From positions 11,854,413 through 11,918,412 of the forward strand of contig NC_057923.1 in assembly GCF_018873765.1 (NCBI RefSeq): a stretch of DNA of 64,000 nt. Direction: 5' to 3'. The position numbers and the translations under genes were made by a program. This stretch comes from Telopea speciosissima. Lineage: Eukaryota > Streptophyta > Magnoliopsida > Proteales > Proteaceae. The notes beneath the pieces are model-generated. The model ran no database searches, was not told the origin of the DNA, and saw only the letters and a program-made list of their open reading frames with translations. Shown here piece by piece: positions 10,735 to 22,235 of this stretch (within the stretch, counting starts at the first letter, position 1; each line of letters starts with the position of its first letter).

Positions 10735-11960
10735 ATGGTGGTCTTGATTTTTGGGATTTTGGAGTTTTGATATTGCTTTACTTGCTAGACAATGTTGGTG
10801 CATTTTAAATAATTCTGAGGCTTTTTGGGTTAAGATCATTAAAGGAAAATATTTTCCCTACCGCTCATTCCTTTAAGCCCCCTCAAAGCCCTCCTCTTCT
10901 TGGGTTTGGCCTAGTTTATTGAAAGCTTGGGACCTCTTATCAAAAGGGCTTTATAGAAGAATAGGAGGGATGTAAATGGATCGGATTCGGCTCGGATAGT
11001 GTTATATTCGCATCCACATCCGATTAGCTTTTGGACGGATTCGGATACTGCTAAACGGATACGGATATGGATATGGATCGGATATTTTGTCCGTTTACAT
11101 GTAAATATAGCTTTTCGGATAGCTATAGCCTATCCGTATCCGCATTCGTTTAGTTTTCGGATGGATTCGGATAGTGCTAAATGGATACGGACACAAATAC
11201 GGAAATGGATTTCGGCTATTCATTTACACCCCTAATGGTAATTCTACTAGTATTTACTTAGATGCTTGGGTCCCTTCTCTTGTATATGGTAAGATCTTGA
11301 GTTCTCCTACTAATGGATTCTTTCTTGTTTCTGATCTCATTGATTCCAACTTTGTCTACTGGAAGGATAGATTGACAAATAATACTTTTTCTTCTGTTGA
11401 AGTCTATGCAATTTTAAGCATCCCCCTTAATTCTTCCCTTGAAGCTGACTCATGGTTTTGGTCTACCTCTTCGAATGAATGTTTCTCTATTAAATTAGCT
11501 TACTATTTGATTCTCCATCTCCAAAATTTATTTGATTATCCAGACTCTGGCACTACGAGAAATCTATTTTGGAAGCATCTTTGGAAACTTGAATTGATTA
11601 CTAAACTCAAAATTTTCCTTTGGAAATATTGGAATGGTCCATATGATCTAAGGATGAGGAGACGTTTATAAATGCTCTATTTCACTGTGAGTTTGCTTGT
11701 ACTTGCTGGAAGGCCTCTCCTTTCAGAATTGAAACTAGTAATCTCCAGGGTTCTACTATGATTGATATGATTCAACATTATTTGAATGCATCAGATCATT
11801 TTTCAAGCCCCAAAGATGCTATTTCTCATTGGGTTTCCATTTTAACCATATTAACCTTTCTCTCTTGAATGTTATACAGGGTTTCCTCCATATTGCCTAT
11901 GAAGGAAAGTTGATGTTTAATAGGAATCAGTTTAAGTATCATATTGATCCTCCTACGCTA
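10735..11960 (+). mobile_element. LINE fragment (end of RT, zinc-knuckle region), interrupted
   Basis: The frame before the interruption reads GLDFWDFGVLILLYLLDN and later LGPLIKRAL. The frame after it (about 11235-11671) reads NGNSTSIYLDAWVPS and then SIKLAYYLILHLQN, KHLWKLELITKLKIFLWK. The next stretch (11660-11860) encodes FHCEFACTCWKASPF in a shifted frame. This order matches the region after reverse transcriptase and the zf-RVT region of plant non-LTR retrotransposons. Stops and frameshifts show it is dead. A hAT-like element (10965-11234) splits the two halves. Confidence 0.75.
10965..11234. mobile_element. hAT-like element, TAGGGGTGTAAA group, 270 bp
   Basis: The left end GAGGGATGTAAATGG and right end, inverted, TAGGGGTGTAAATG are those of this group. 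The interior is almost entirely iterated CGGATTCGGAT, GGATACGGAT and ATCCGTATCC. The LINE coding frame stops at its left border and resumes at its right, which supports insertion. The 8-bp duplication is not recognisable, so the borders are good to a few bases only. Confidence 0.7.
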
Positions 11961-12225
11961 TGCAGCCGGACAAAAAACTCAATCTCTTTTTTGGGAGAAA
12001 GAACACCCACCGATCGTATAGCGCACGCCGCCCTTGTGCCCAGGGGCACACGTAATGATCGCCACACCCCATGAAAAGATGGAAATGATCAGGAGTGTGA
12101 TGGTCATTTGCTCGCCCCTATCTATTTAAGTTTTTTTTATTAGTTTTGGATTGACTACGGAGGAGTTAGATAGATTTAGAGTTTGGGTTACAAGTTATTT
12201 CAGCTTCATAGTCTAATTGGCCAAT

Positions 12226-12432
12226 AATGGTTTGGCGAATCGGTATTGGATCGATCAGATTGGTATTGATGGAGATCGATATTGATTCTTGACCATTTCT
12301 GTATCAATGGATTAGTATGGATAGGGGTAAAAAAATTCATTTTTTTTCAAAAGAAACAAGGGTAAATCTGTTCGATCCAAACTGGTATCAATCGAGACCG
12401 ATAGCTATACCAATACCAACACTAACACTTTG
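12226..12432. mobile_element. hAT-like element, CATGG group, 207 bp
   Basis: Flanks TGGCCAAT (12218-12225) and TGGCCAGT (12433-12440) match at 7 of 8 positions. The left end AATGGTTTGGCGAATCGG is a slightly mutated form of the group's terminus. Subterminal GGTATTG/GATCG motifs and a central A/T run with GGTAAATCTG are shared with other copies. Confidence 0.75.
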
Positions 12433-12615
12433 TGGCCAGTTGTCAAACTTCGAGCCCTAATTCAATCAGGTCTATCTTGGATTTTTTATCTTAGCTAGTA
12501 TTTTAAATGGTATAGAATTGTTTAAAAAATTGTGTGGGTGTGTTTTTTTTCTTTTCACTAGTTTTTTTCCTCTTTATTTTGATTTTTGATACTTGACAAA
12601 GTCAGGTACGGTTAA

Positions 12616-13015
12616 ATTTTTTTTTTTGGGTAGAAAGCAAAGTTCATTATTTATAGGGTGAGAAGAACGCCTGGAATCTAAGGTACAAAGCTTAGTTAAC
12701 TAAGGACTGATAATTGGTCAGCTTGTCTCACCAGAGCAAGCAAGAGCCTTCCTGGCGAGGGAGTCAGCCACGTTGTTAGTCTCCTTGGTACTAAAAGAGA
12801 AAAAAACTTCCATGAAATAAGACTTTGCCAAATGGCAAATATCCTTTACAATATGGAAAGATTCTAAAGGGGGAACCATAGTAGAGGGGGATAAGATGTA
12901 AGAGATCAATTTGTTGCTACCAGTCTCCACCTCTAAAAATTCAAAACCTTCTACAATTCCCAAGAGCATTCCTGACCAAAGAGCAAGAGCTTTAAATCCT
13001 TGGTACATGAGTATA
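12616..13015 (-). mobile_element. 5'-truncated LINE, RNase H end with poly-A tail
   Basis: The minus-strand frame (12718-13008) encodes 96 residues with an RVT_3/RNase H-like pattern. It includes FKALALWSGMLLGIV, then GFEFLEVETGS, then KETNNVADSLARKAL at the C-terminus. The last segment matches the usual NxVADxLAR motif of plant LINE RNase H domains. Downstream on the same strand there is a short 3' untranslated region ending in TTTCTACCC and an A-run (the T-run at about 12618-12628). A truncated 5' end plus a poly-A tail is the usual LINE insertion form. Confidence 0.75.
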
Positions 13016-13479
13016 AAAATGAACCGAGCATCCCCTAATCATAGACATTTAAATCCTTGATTGAACCCAAACTAGATATTTGTGAGCTGGAAGTTGTGAC
13101 CATGAACAATAGGGTGTGGAATTAATGATGTACACAAAATCCAATCATACGGTCACACCACTGGTGGAAAAAGAATTCTTCTTTTTTCTATGTATGAATT
13201 AAAATATTGGGAAAAAGTACACTATCTAAGGTGGTGTGGATTGGAGAGGAGGATTCTTCAATAATTTGTTTTGCATTTTCTTATCATTTCTTAAGACTCG
13301 TTTGATTAGATGTGAAATGAAGTCAAGTGATGTAAATTTAAAACCTTAAAAAAAAATTTGAAATTTTTTTGTAACAATTAATAGAACACATTTTAATAAA
13401 CTAAAAAGTTTTATATATAGCAATTGAATTTTAACATTGTCATTAAAAATTTCAAATGATATTCTGAATTAAAATGTTA

Positions 13480-13648
13480 GGGAAGTAGATTTATGTTCGG
13501 GAATGTGACTTACACAAGCACTCCCATGTGTTTATCTCTCTCCTCTTCAAAATAAAGGGGCAAATGTGTCTTTTGATATGAGAAAGAAGGAGATAGACTC
13601 ATGAGAGTGTTGATGTAAGCCACAATTCTGAACAGAGATCTTTTTCCC
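13480..13648. mobile_element. Mutator-like MITE family F, copy 1 (169 bp)
   Basis: The termini are GGGAAGTAGAT and, inverted, GGGAAAAAGAT. The arms include CACAAGCACTCCCATG and, inverted, ATCAACACTCTCATGAG. The flanks AAAATGTTA (13471-13479) and AAAATGTAA (13649-13657) match at 8 of 9. The copy at 44357-44525 has exactly the same length. Confidence 0.85.
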
Positions 13649-13657
13649 AAAATGTAA

Positions 13658-14370
13658 TTACCATATTTAATATATATAAGATTCGGGTTCTTTACTACCG
13701 CTACCGCCTGCCCGTGCAATCGGCATGCAACCTCATATAGATAGGTGCAAAATGACTGTCCTATCCACTGCCCGAGCACCTTGCCCAGGTGGGATCCACA
13801 CCCTGCCTTTGTGAGGCTACATGCCACTGCACAGGCAGCGGCATCCAAGGATCTAATTGTTTGATATATGGCTGAGAGATCATTGCCTAGTCGGTTACCA
13901 AAAATAATCACTGTCTAGTGACTCTAGTTGTGTTAGCCCCTGAACCATTGTGCGAGCCAATGAGAGTTTAAGTAGGGGTATATACATGGAAGAGATTTTT
14001 TAGTTCTCGGGGGTGGAAGGGTAATTTCAGTCCTCCTGAGCTTTAACGTCAGACGTCCAACTTCTATTCGATGATTAAAAAAAGATCATTTCTGTGAGGA
14101 GGCAACATTGGAAGCATTAGATAGGAATCTTATCATTCGCATGAATTGACATGGATCCCATCTGTCGGCAGAAACCCAGAAATCTCCCTCTCACCGCTCC
14201 ACGTCCATGCTGTGGTGCTCGAGAGAAAGAGACAGAGGCGGTGAGGCACACACCTTTCAAGAGCCGAGAAGCTGTAACTGTCCAGCAACCCTGTAAGTAC
14301 TAAGCAGAAGCATCGACTGATCGATCAATTGATCCCTTGAGAGAGAGAGAGAGAGGGAGAGCAATCAGCA
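13658..14370. promoter_or_regulatory. Upstream region of the universal stress protein gene
   Basis: This is non-coding sequence before the start codon at 14371. It ends in a purine-rich leader with a GA repeat (about 14340-14356). I could not pick a confident TATA element. Confidence 0.4.
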
Positions 14371-17300
14371 ATGGAAGGAGTGGAATCGGAGCCCACTCGG
14401 ATAATGATTGCAGTGAACGGGTCTTCAATCAAAGGTTATCCACATCCGTCGATTAGCAGCCGCTATGCATTCGACTGGACTCTCCAGAAGATCGTCCGCT
14501 CCAACTTCTCCGGCTTCAAGCTCCTATTCCTCCATGTTCAAGTCCCTGACGAGGATGGTAAACTCTCTCTCTCTCAATTTTTCATTCATGTTCCTTCTTT
14601 TTCAGTTTTTTATGTTGCTCTGCTTTTCTGGATTCTGGTTTTTGGTACTTTGGATCGATTGTTTGGGTCTTAAAAAATGTTCTTTTTTTCACTTTTATTA
14701 ATTTCTTCGTAACTTTCTTCGAGAACCCTGAGCCTACCTTTCCTGATTCCTGAAATATATGTTCTTTTTTATTGGGGTGAGGGGGGTGGGGGAGAGGAAA
14801 GCCTATGGCATTATTTATGTACTTATTCTGGAAAAGCAGATATTAGTGCGTACCTAAATTACAGTTTGAATTAAATCAGTTCTACAAGCACCATCAATTG
14901 GAACCGTCTGATCCACCTCCTGTAGATCAGTAATCAATCCATTTAGTTGGATGTCCATTTCCTTTCTGATCAATCTGAAGCTATTGAACCTTATTAAAAA
15001 AAGTTCTGAATGGATGAAATTTCCTGAGAGTAGCATGTGCTGTATGGTTAAGGTTCATCTTATGGTAATCCGGGGGACTTGTTTTAGGATATGTGAAAAG
15101 TTTCTATACACCAGCGGCTTAGAGGGTACCCTTAGGATATGACCCAAAACATTTCATTTCTTATTTGGTTTTAACAACAATTAATTGGCTGTCTTTCCCC
15201 CATTTATTTTTCATCTCTTGTTTCATCAGCTCCTCCTTTTCAACTCGAATCTTTTGATGGGTACAACTTGTCTACATTGTTTATGCTGAATGAGACAAAC
15301 TGATTCATTTTCTAATTGTATAACTGTATAAGGTTCAGCAGGGTAAACCAGCTAGTTATTGGTGATAATTATTCTTGTAGTTTGGTGGGTGTTATAAGTG
15401 CTGACATTAGATTAATAACATTTTGGAAGGGAATTCATGGGCTATTCTGAGAAATTTGTGGTGGGAGATCTTGATATTTAGTGATGAAAAAAATTGAAGA
15501 TGCATGCCAAATTCAGTCAGAATTTGGCTATTTAGTAAACCTCACCTTTCACATGGTGTATGGGACTATGGCACCAGTAATCATGACCACCTTTGATGGA
15601 TCTTTGTGTTGTTACTCTTCTAAATCTTCTTCAAGTAATCGGTCTTTGTGGGTTTTGTTGCATTTCAGCGGATAAGTTTTAGATTTTGAATTCTATTCTA
15701 TCCCCACAATTTCATCTCCCTAACTATTCTAGGAATCAGAAAATAATGGACCTTTTTTCTGTTTTATTGAGAATATCAATTGGAAATATTGCTAATTTAA
15801 TCCAAATATGTGCTTAAAGAGTATTATCACCTTTTGCACATCTAATTCTCTTGAGGTCTTGAATATCATTTCAGATTGTCGAGTGATTATTTGGGGCCAT
15901 ATTTTTTTTGTTATACTCTTAGCACTTCCCATTTCATGTGATTTGCTACAGAAGTTTGTTGATGTTTCTAGTAGAGGTCTTATGCTGATGTTATGAATGA
16001 TATAGGATTACTATAGGTGTATGATCTTCTTATCCACCCAGGTTTGGGTTTAGCTTAACTCGGGCTGTATCTTTTGTTTATTTATACTTTTAAGGCTTGA
16101 TTACCAGTTCGGTAGGTTAAAAATAAGGTTTTGCAATGTTAGAGCCCTTGCACGTACTATGATCGTTATATATTGGATTTATCATACTAATGTCACATGC
16201 TAATTATCAAAGGCAGAACTAACCAGATGTTGGTTTTGAATCTTTTTCTTATACCCTATGTGGTTGGCTAATGTGATCTACCGTGGAAAGGGCTTCATGT
16301 TTCCTCATTATGCTGTGTTACCCAGTCCTCTGTGGTAAACAGTAAGAAAAATGCTTGCGTGCTTTAAGTCAAATGTGATCCATAGGAGTCAAAGAGTTCA
16401 GATATGTTTTGGATAACAGCTAGGATTCTCTTTCTTGGTGTGAATGATGGGGAAGAACAGCAGAAACTAGGTAACAATTTGTTCTTCCTTGGTATGGAAG
16501 CTTATTGAATCCCTTGATCTCAAGGTTGCAACAAGAAGCACCATTGGCTTCCTATATTGTCATGATCCCTTTGTATTCCTTCTTTCATTAGGTTTGCAAA
16601 AGATAGACTGACATGTATCATCTATAACTTCATACAACAAATTTTGGTTGTCTTGCTTGGTTGGAATAATTCTAAACAAGCTGCTCCTAGTACTCCTCCC
16701 AACCATAACCCCCAGTTATGGTTTTCTTATTCTATCAAATCCATCTTTAGTCTCACCAGTTTTATAGTCTGTAGTTTTGTTCTCCTTGTACAATGAACTT
16801 AAGATGCCATTATTCCTAATTGTATTAATATAATTCCGATATGAATAGTTTTCTTTTTTTAAATTTCAATAAATTGCAATGTATTATTTATTTTTCCTTT
16901 CTATTAGCTTGTTCCAAACTTATACAATTATGATGATAATTTTGAGAGAATTACTAGTTAATAGTGTATTGATTATGTTTGTGCTAGGATTCGTTGACAT
17001 GGACAGTATTTATGCATCGCCTGAAGATTTCCGTGATATGGAAAACAGAGACAAGATTAGAGGGCTTCACTTGTTGGAATACTTTGTCGGGAGGTGTCAT
17101 GAAATTGGGGTACTGAAAAAACATCTTCCCTGAGCTCATATGCTGATTTTCGACCTTTTTTTTTCCTTTTCCACTTCATTCATATTATAAATTGTTCATT
17201 AGAGCCTTGGACTTGCAATGATTTTACACTGTTTATTTTCCAAATATTATAGAGCTGCTTGTAGGATCCTTTTTTGAATCATGGTTCAAGAAAAGGTGAT

Positions 17301-18008
17301 CCCAAGGAAGTGGGTCTGCCGTGGGTTCATTGGAATTTTTAGCTTCAATCGTTTCAAGCTGTCTATTAATTTTGCAATATTATGGAACTGTTTATAGGTT
17401 CCTTCTGAATCATGGATCAAGCACGGCGATCCCAAGGAAGAGATTTGCCATGAGGTGAAGCGAGTAAGGCCTGATCTTCTGGTTTTAGGAAGTCGTGGGC
17501 TTGGCCCTTTTCAAAGGTATATTTGGGGCTTGCTTCATCTACATTCCTAATGTCCATTCATCAGTCCAATACATAGTTTTCTTTTTTACCTACCTCTGTT
17601 TCTATGTGATCAAGCAGATGGAAGTTGCCAATATGGCACGTTTGATACATACACACACACCCATTTCTTTCATTTGCACAATTTATTTTCTCAGATAAAT
17701 TATCTAAGAGAATATTTCTGTTGAATTTGATCATAAAAAACAATAAATAGTAGTTTGGTTTCACTAGGGAGAAGGAAGTGTTTTGGTTTATATTATTTCC
17801 TAGTTGTTTGGTCATGTTGATCTGTTAGATTGCTTACCAGGAAAGTTTCTGATTCAGAGCCAGGTTATGGTGATCACTTTGTTGATTTTCTTTGCACAGG
17901 GTGTTTGTTGGAACTGTGAGCGAATTTTGTGTAAAGCACGCAGAATGCCCTGTGGTTACGATCAAACGCAAGGCGGATGAGACCCCATCAGACCCTGTTG
18001 ATGATTGA
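14371..18008 (+). CDS. Universal stress protein, UspA-like, four exons
   Basis: Four exons join in frame: 14371-14557, 16988-17109, 17398-17516 and 17900-18008. The introns are GT-AG and the product is 178 residues. It begins MEGVESEPTRIMIAVNGSS, continues through SIYASPEDFRDM and GLHLLEYFVGRCHEIG, and ends HAECPVVTIKRKADE..DD. The nucleotide-binding signature G-x2-G-x9-G-[ST] is present at residues 134-148 (GSRG ... GT). Length, order and sequence closely resemble the Arabidopsis At3g01520/At5g14680 group, small soluble alpha/beta proteins thought to bind AMP or ATP. Its role is probably in stress responses; the specific function is not established. Intron 1 is long (2.4 kb). Intron 2 carries a broken extra copy of exon 3. 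All splice sites are consensus, so the gene looks functional. The MITE at 13480-13648 lies 0.7 kb upstream. Confidence 0.93.
17231..17335 (+). pseudogene. Decayed duplicate of USP exon 3 inside intron 2
   Basis: This segment aligns with 17361-17465, which is the end of intron 2 plus the first part of exon 3. Both carry an AATATTAT tract, an AG acceptor-like site, then TTGAATCATGG or CTGAATCATGG, GATCCCAAGGAAG and a TGCC motif. The copy has small insertions before GAATCATGG and inside the codons after CAAG, so the frame is broken. It also diverges before a usable donor site. It is best read as a tandem intragenic duplication whose upstream copy has decayed. Confidence 0.8.
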
Positions 18009-18182
18009 AAGTTCCCAATCTTTACTCAAATTTGTAATATTTTTAGACAATATTACATGTTACATGACAAACACAACCATACATTTCAAAAAATGAAAAA
18101 CAGAATAGAGCTTTTTGATGGAAAAAGCTACAGATCGGTTTCATGAAGAGTGGCATATGAAGGAGCTTCTTTTTCTCACTTG

Positions 18183-18752
18183 TCATCCCCTTGTTCTAGG
18201 TGCTCCATTTTCTCCAGCTTTGAAGCCTTCTCTGGTTTCGAAACTGTAACTTGGTATAGAGTCCTTCCTCCCTCCTTCGAAATTATAACCTGGTATGGAG
18301 TCCTTCCTCCCTCCTTCGAAATTATAACCTGGTATGGAGTCCTTCCTCCCTCGTTCAAAATTATAACCTGGTATGGAGTCCTTCCTCCCTCCGAATGTAT
18401 AACCTGGTATGGAATCCATCTTCCCTCCATGGATAGCTGCTTTGGGTGCTGAAATACCCTTCTTGAACCCAAATTCCAGGTCACCACCTTCTGTTGGGTT
18501 GAAGGTATGGTCTTGTGACTCTTTTCTGGGCTTTGGGTGGGTGTGGTCTTGTGACTGGCGCTTATGCTTTGGACGGGAATAGCGTCGGTTGCAGAGTCGA
18601 CCAAGGAAGCAAGCAATGGCTGATACAACAACGATCACAGCCAATACAATGAAGACTGCCCCAAACGAGCCCTTGGAATTGGAAGAAGGAGATGGTGTGA
18701 CAGTATTTGGGTAGACAAACAGTGGTGGTGGAGGTGGCATAACAAGCGACAT
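18183..18752 (-). CDS. Single-pass membrane protein with 13-residue repeat tail
   Basis: An intronless frame of 189 residues starts at the ATG whose complement ends at 18752 (MSLVMPPPPPLF). The frame is open 44 codons further upstream, but those residues look like translated leader, so I prefer the internal start. A Pro/Ser-rich N-terminus is followed by a clear transmembrane helix (about residues 31-50, FGAVFIVLAVIVVVSAIACF) and a basic stretch (RLCNRRYSRPKHKRQ) that should face the cytosol. Next come DLEFGFKKGI and about five imperfect copies of GGRKDSIPGYNFE. I think the helix plus a D[IL]EFGF motif occurs in small uncharacterised plant membrane proteins. No function is known to me. The gene converges on the universal stress protein gene, with about 175 bases between the stop codons. 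Confidence 0.75.
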   Translation of the reverse strand: MSLVMPPPPPLFVYPNTVTPSPSSNSKGSFGAVFIVLAVIVVVSAIACFLGRLCNRRYSRPKHKRQSQDHTHPKPRKESQDHTFNPTEGGDLEFGFKKGISAPKAAIHGGKMDSIPGYTFGGRKDSIPGYNFERGRKDSIPGYNFEGGRKDSIPGYNFEGGRKDSIPSYSFETREGFKAGENGAPRTRG

Positions 18753-18884
18753 TTTTTTGGTTTTGCCTCTTGGAGTGTGGGTGTATGGGAGGGTTAGAGA
18801 GGGAGATGATGATATAGGTAAGAGGATTCTTTGAGTATGAACAGAGGTGATTCTGAAAGGATTATAAGACCATAGAAGTAGCAA

Positions 18885-20071
18885 GTAACACCGAGAGCTG
18901 CGAGTGGAGGAGAGTTTAAATGAATAAAATTGAGTGATTAATGGAGTTTTTTAAGGTCAAAAGTGATTATGTGGCTCCTTCATCTTTAATAAAGACAAAG
19001 GCAAAGATATTCCTTTCCTTCACTTTATTGAAGGAGAAGGTGGGCGTTGCAATAGCTTGGGGACAAGAGAAAGGAGGTTTTTGCAGTCCTTTGGACTTGT
19101 ACATCACCTCCAAAGATTGTGAGAGGAACAAGTTTGATTTTTTTCTTTTAATTTTATCACCTAAATGGTCCATGAGAGGAGGGAAGGGATGAACTCTTAT
19201 ACAAGTTTTCTTACAGAAACAGAACAGAAACAGAAGTAGATTGATTGGCCACTTATGGTGGAAGCAATTATGTTAGTGGGACCTCTCTATATTGGGTATA
19301 ATGTGTGATGCTTGATAGACGGTTCCAGATGATGGGTGGCACTATAGATTAATGATTACTTATATGATGGTATGTATATTAGCCTTTGATTCTATTCTAT
19401 ACCCCCCCCCCCCCAATGACCCCAACAAATATTTAAACACTTAGCTTCAATGATTTGAAAGCAGGAGTTTCGTTGGGATTGCCACCTTCAATCATAGTGG
19501 GTTTGTGTATCTTATCTGATTCCAAGAATGATCTTTGGTCTCGGTTATGGGGGTTGGGGTTAACTACAAATCTTTGCTTTTGTTTCAAATTTTTCTCTCT
19601 TTTATCAAAAAAAACGGCTCTCTCATTCAAATCCTAATCTAAGTGCTACTTTGCCCAACTCTTTGTCTCCTAATTATTTGCTATGTCATTAGTTCATTAC
19701 TACAAATCTGTCTGAACAAATTCTTCTTGTTTTATGTTTAGGCTTGGAGGGTATATTTGCCTACCAAAAGCCAGCTTCTAGGAGGGGAGAGGGATCCAAT
19801 AGAATGTGTCAGACTGGAATCCCTTTTTTTCCCCTATAGCTCCAGATGCCTGTAAAGGGTTAGGGGAGAGGGCTTATTGGTTTCCTATACTAGATAGAGG
19901 TGGTAAAGATTTCAAATCAAAATATTTGGTTGGTCTCGCATTCTTGCCTCATTAAAGTTGGCTTTTAAGCTGATAAGAACGTCTGGTTTTTTTTTTTTTT
20001 TTTTTTTTTTCAAGTTTTTCGATGGCATATAAGGTATAGGGAAAAATGAGAGTATTATGGCAGAATATTTA
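18885..20071. other. Intergenic DNA upstream of the membrane-protein gene
   Basis: Its left edge is the presumed promoter of the minus-strand membrane-protein gene. The remainder includes a C-run (about 19401-19414) and a T-run (about 19987-20010). No gene was recognised. Confidence 0.5.
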
Positions 20072-20185
20072 GATTTGGGATTCCATTCTCGTACGAGAAT
20101 GGGTGTGAGCTGCCTAGATGGCATCCACCATGTGGGTATCTAGGCGGCTCACATCCATTCTCGTACGAGGATGAAAACCCAGTTT
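20072..20185. mobile_element. Mutator-like mini-MITE, 114 bp
   Basis: The arms GATTTGGGATTCCATTCTCG and, inverted, AAACTGGGTTTTCATCCTCG flank a tight foldback. Each arm contains the palindrome CTCGTACGAG, followed by GCTGCCTAGAT or its partner. A perfect 9-bp duplication GAATATTTA lies at 20063-20071 and 20186-20194. Confidence 0.85.
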
Positions 20186-20235
20186 GAATATTTATGACCC
20201 TTAATAGATGTATTTTTCTTGCATTATGAATTTTT

Positions 20236-20470
20236 TTTTTTTTGGGTGCAAAAACTCCTAAAATAGAAATTTGTGACAGAAAGGAGGTTACAATAGGCAC
20301 AGAGTCATCTAGAAAAGAAGACTCGCATAGCCCTGCTCGAGGAAAATAATTTGCTTGATACCGAGAAGGATGGTTGAAATTGTTCGACTTAACCATCTCT
20401 ACTCCTCAGTGTTAAGCAGTTTTCAAGCCAAGTATAATTGCTAAGGTCTCACCAATTATTGTTGGAAGTA
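20236..20470 (-). mobile_element. Possible LINE 3' end (minus strand)
   Basis: A T-run followed by GGGTGCAAAAACTCC resembles, on the minus strand, a retrotransposon 3' untranslated region ending in poly-A. It is similar in layout to the LINE tail at 12616. No conserved protein segment is readable, so this is weak. Confidence 0.35.
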
Positions 20471-22049
20471 GGATAATGATGCTCTTTCATCAAACAAAGA
20501 AGCTGCTTTTTCTTTTTTTTTTTTTTGTCATTTAAAAGAATGCACCATAGCCCATTGCCTTTATCTTAGAAGAAAAGGTTGCATCTCAAAGAATAGAATA
20601 GTGTGACATCCATTAGGGAGATCAACCAATGGTTTGTGCTGGGAGTCAAGTAACTGAGCATCTAAAGAGCTAGAGATAAGGGATAGCACTTCCCCTACTT
20701 AGGCTTTGTGTATTTTATGGAATCCTACCAAAGTATGGATCCAAGACACACCTTGTAGGGTTTATGTTTGGTAGAAATTCATACATCTCTTCTAGGTGTG
20801 TTGTAGAATGAGTACTTGAGAGAAGAGTTTCTTTATGGCCACAAAGAGGTTTCTACACAAGTCATATTGTTGGATTATTTTTCTTGATCAAATTTTCCAA
20901 GTTTTAGTAGCACCAGCCCATGGTGGCAGACTGACTCTCACAAATTTCTCGTAGAGGTAAATAAACAATGAGCTCAGTCAAGAGAAAACCGGAGTTTATG
21001 GAGCCTCTTGGGCTCTCATGATTCGATTGGTCTAAAAGGGCACAACACGTTACGAGTCATCAATCTAAAAAGAAAGGGAGAGGATTCCCCACAACACTAG
21101 TGTGGAGGGCAATCCGTATGCCACACCAATTGGACTCACATGGTTTGAGTAAAAGAGAGAAAATAATAAAGAACTCCATGTGAGAGAAAAATAGTACTCT
21201 AAGCATCGTGAGAGACTTTTTCCAATAATAATAAAATGTTAGAAGAATCTACGAGATCACGAGTTTGTGGAAGCTTCATACTATTGTGATTCCTTTCTAA
21301 GAAATGTTAGGAGGATCCTACGGTCACCTAATAAACACCTAAAATTAGATTGTGCTTCATGATATCTCTAGTTTTCTTACATCTTTTCAAGGAACTTTTA
21401 TTCCATGAGGCCCAATCCAATTTTTATTTTTTTATTTTATTTTATTTTATTTTATTGGGGTGGGGGAGGGGGGGGGGGGTTGTCCTATGGTCACTGAATT
21501 ATTTCCTTTTCTAAATCATTCCATATTCCTTGTTATGTACCTAGTCCACAACATGGTTGGTATCATTTAGCTGCTACTAAGTCATAATTTCTTGCCAAAT
21601 TGCAAGCATATGTGGTTTCATGTGATAGAAGATTTCACACTCGTGTCAGTGATCAAATTCTAGCCCTAACTAATTAAGAAGGGAAAATTATAAAAAAGAA
21701 AGTAAAAATTTTACAAAGTTACAAGAATGTCATTTTATATTAGTTTACATTAAAAGAAATTTCATGGAGGAGCATTAACACCATGAAGACACAATACCTA
21801 ATTCTCTCTCTTAGTCGAAATCCCTTACCGATGAAGACCACGAAATCAGAGTCCCTTTCAAGTCTTCTTTCTCCCCACCACCCATCTATCGCTACTTTTG
21901 CTGCTCAGACAAAGAAGGAAACAAGGTCATGCATATATCCTTGGAGAAAAAGTTTTACTTAAAATCAAACAGTCTAAATAGACCATGTGTCCAATTTCAG
22001 CTTCAAATCGAACCATTTAACCTCTCATATGAACTCTAATATGAATTAA
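20471..22049. other. Intergenic stretch, no gene seen
   Basis: Mostly AT-rich unique-looking sequence with a TTTTA repeat and a G-run (about 21427-21479). No ORF with family resemblance. Confidence 0.5.
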
Positions 22050-22235
22050 AATCCTCTGCAATTCGGGATTGAGAGCTTGACACATAGAAGATGCTTCATC
22101 CAACGGTGCGAGCTCGATTGACCCACTTTTTTTTCTTTTTGAGCTCAGCACTGTTGGATGTTGCATCTTCCACGTGTTGAGCTCTCAAGCCCAAACTGCA
22201 GTGCACCGCAAGATCGATGCACTATAGAGAATTTT
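22050..22235. repeat. Foldback MITE family D, copy 2
   Basis: The arms AATCCTCTGCAATTCGGG..GAGAGCTTGACAC and the inverse of GAGCTCAACACGTGGAAGAT match the copy at 3128-3300. The borders are approximate and the duplication is unclear. The interval 22236-23110 that follows has no recognisable gene. Confidence 0.55.

Noticed and set aside
13510-13911. 133-residue minus-strand ORF
   Set aside because: Its C-terminal part is the 169-bp MITE and the rest has no recognisable features.
18753-18884. Upstream start giving a 233-residue membrane protein
   Set aside because: The extra residues are uncharged, leader-like sequence without conservation signals; the internal MSLVMPPPPP start gives a typical N-terminus for a single-pass protein.
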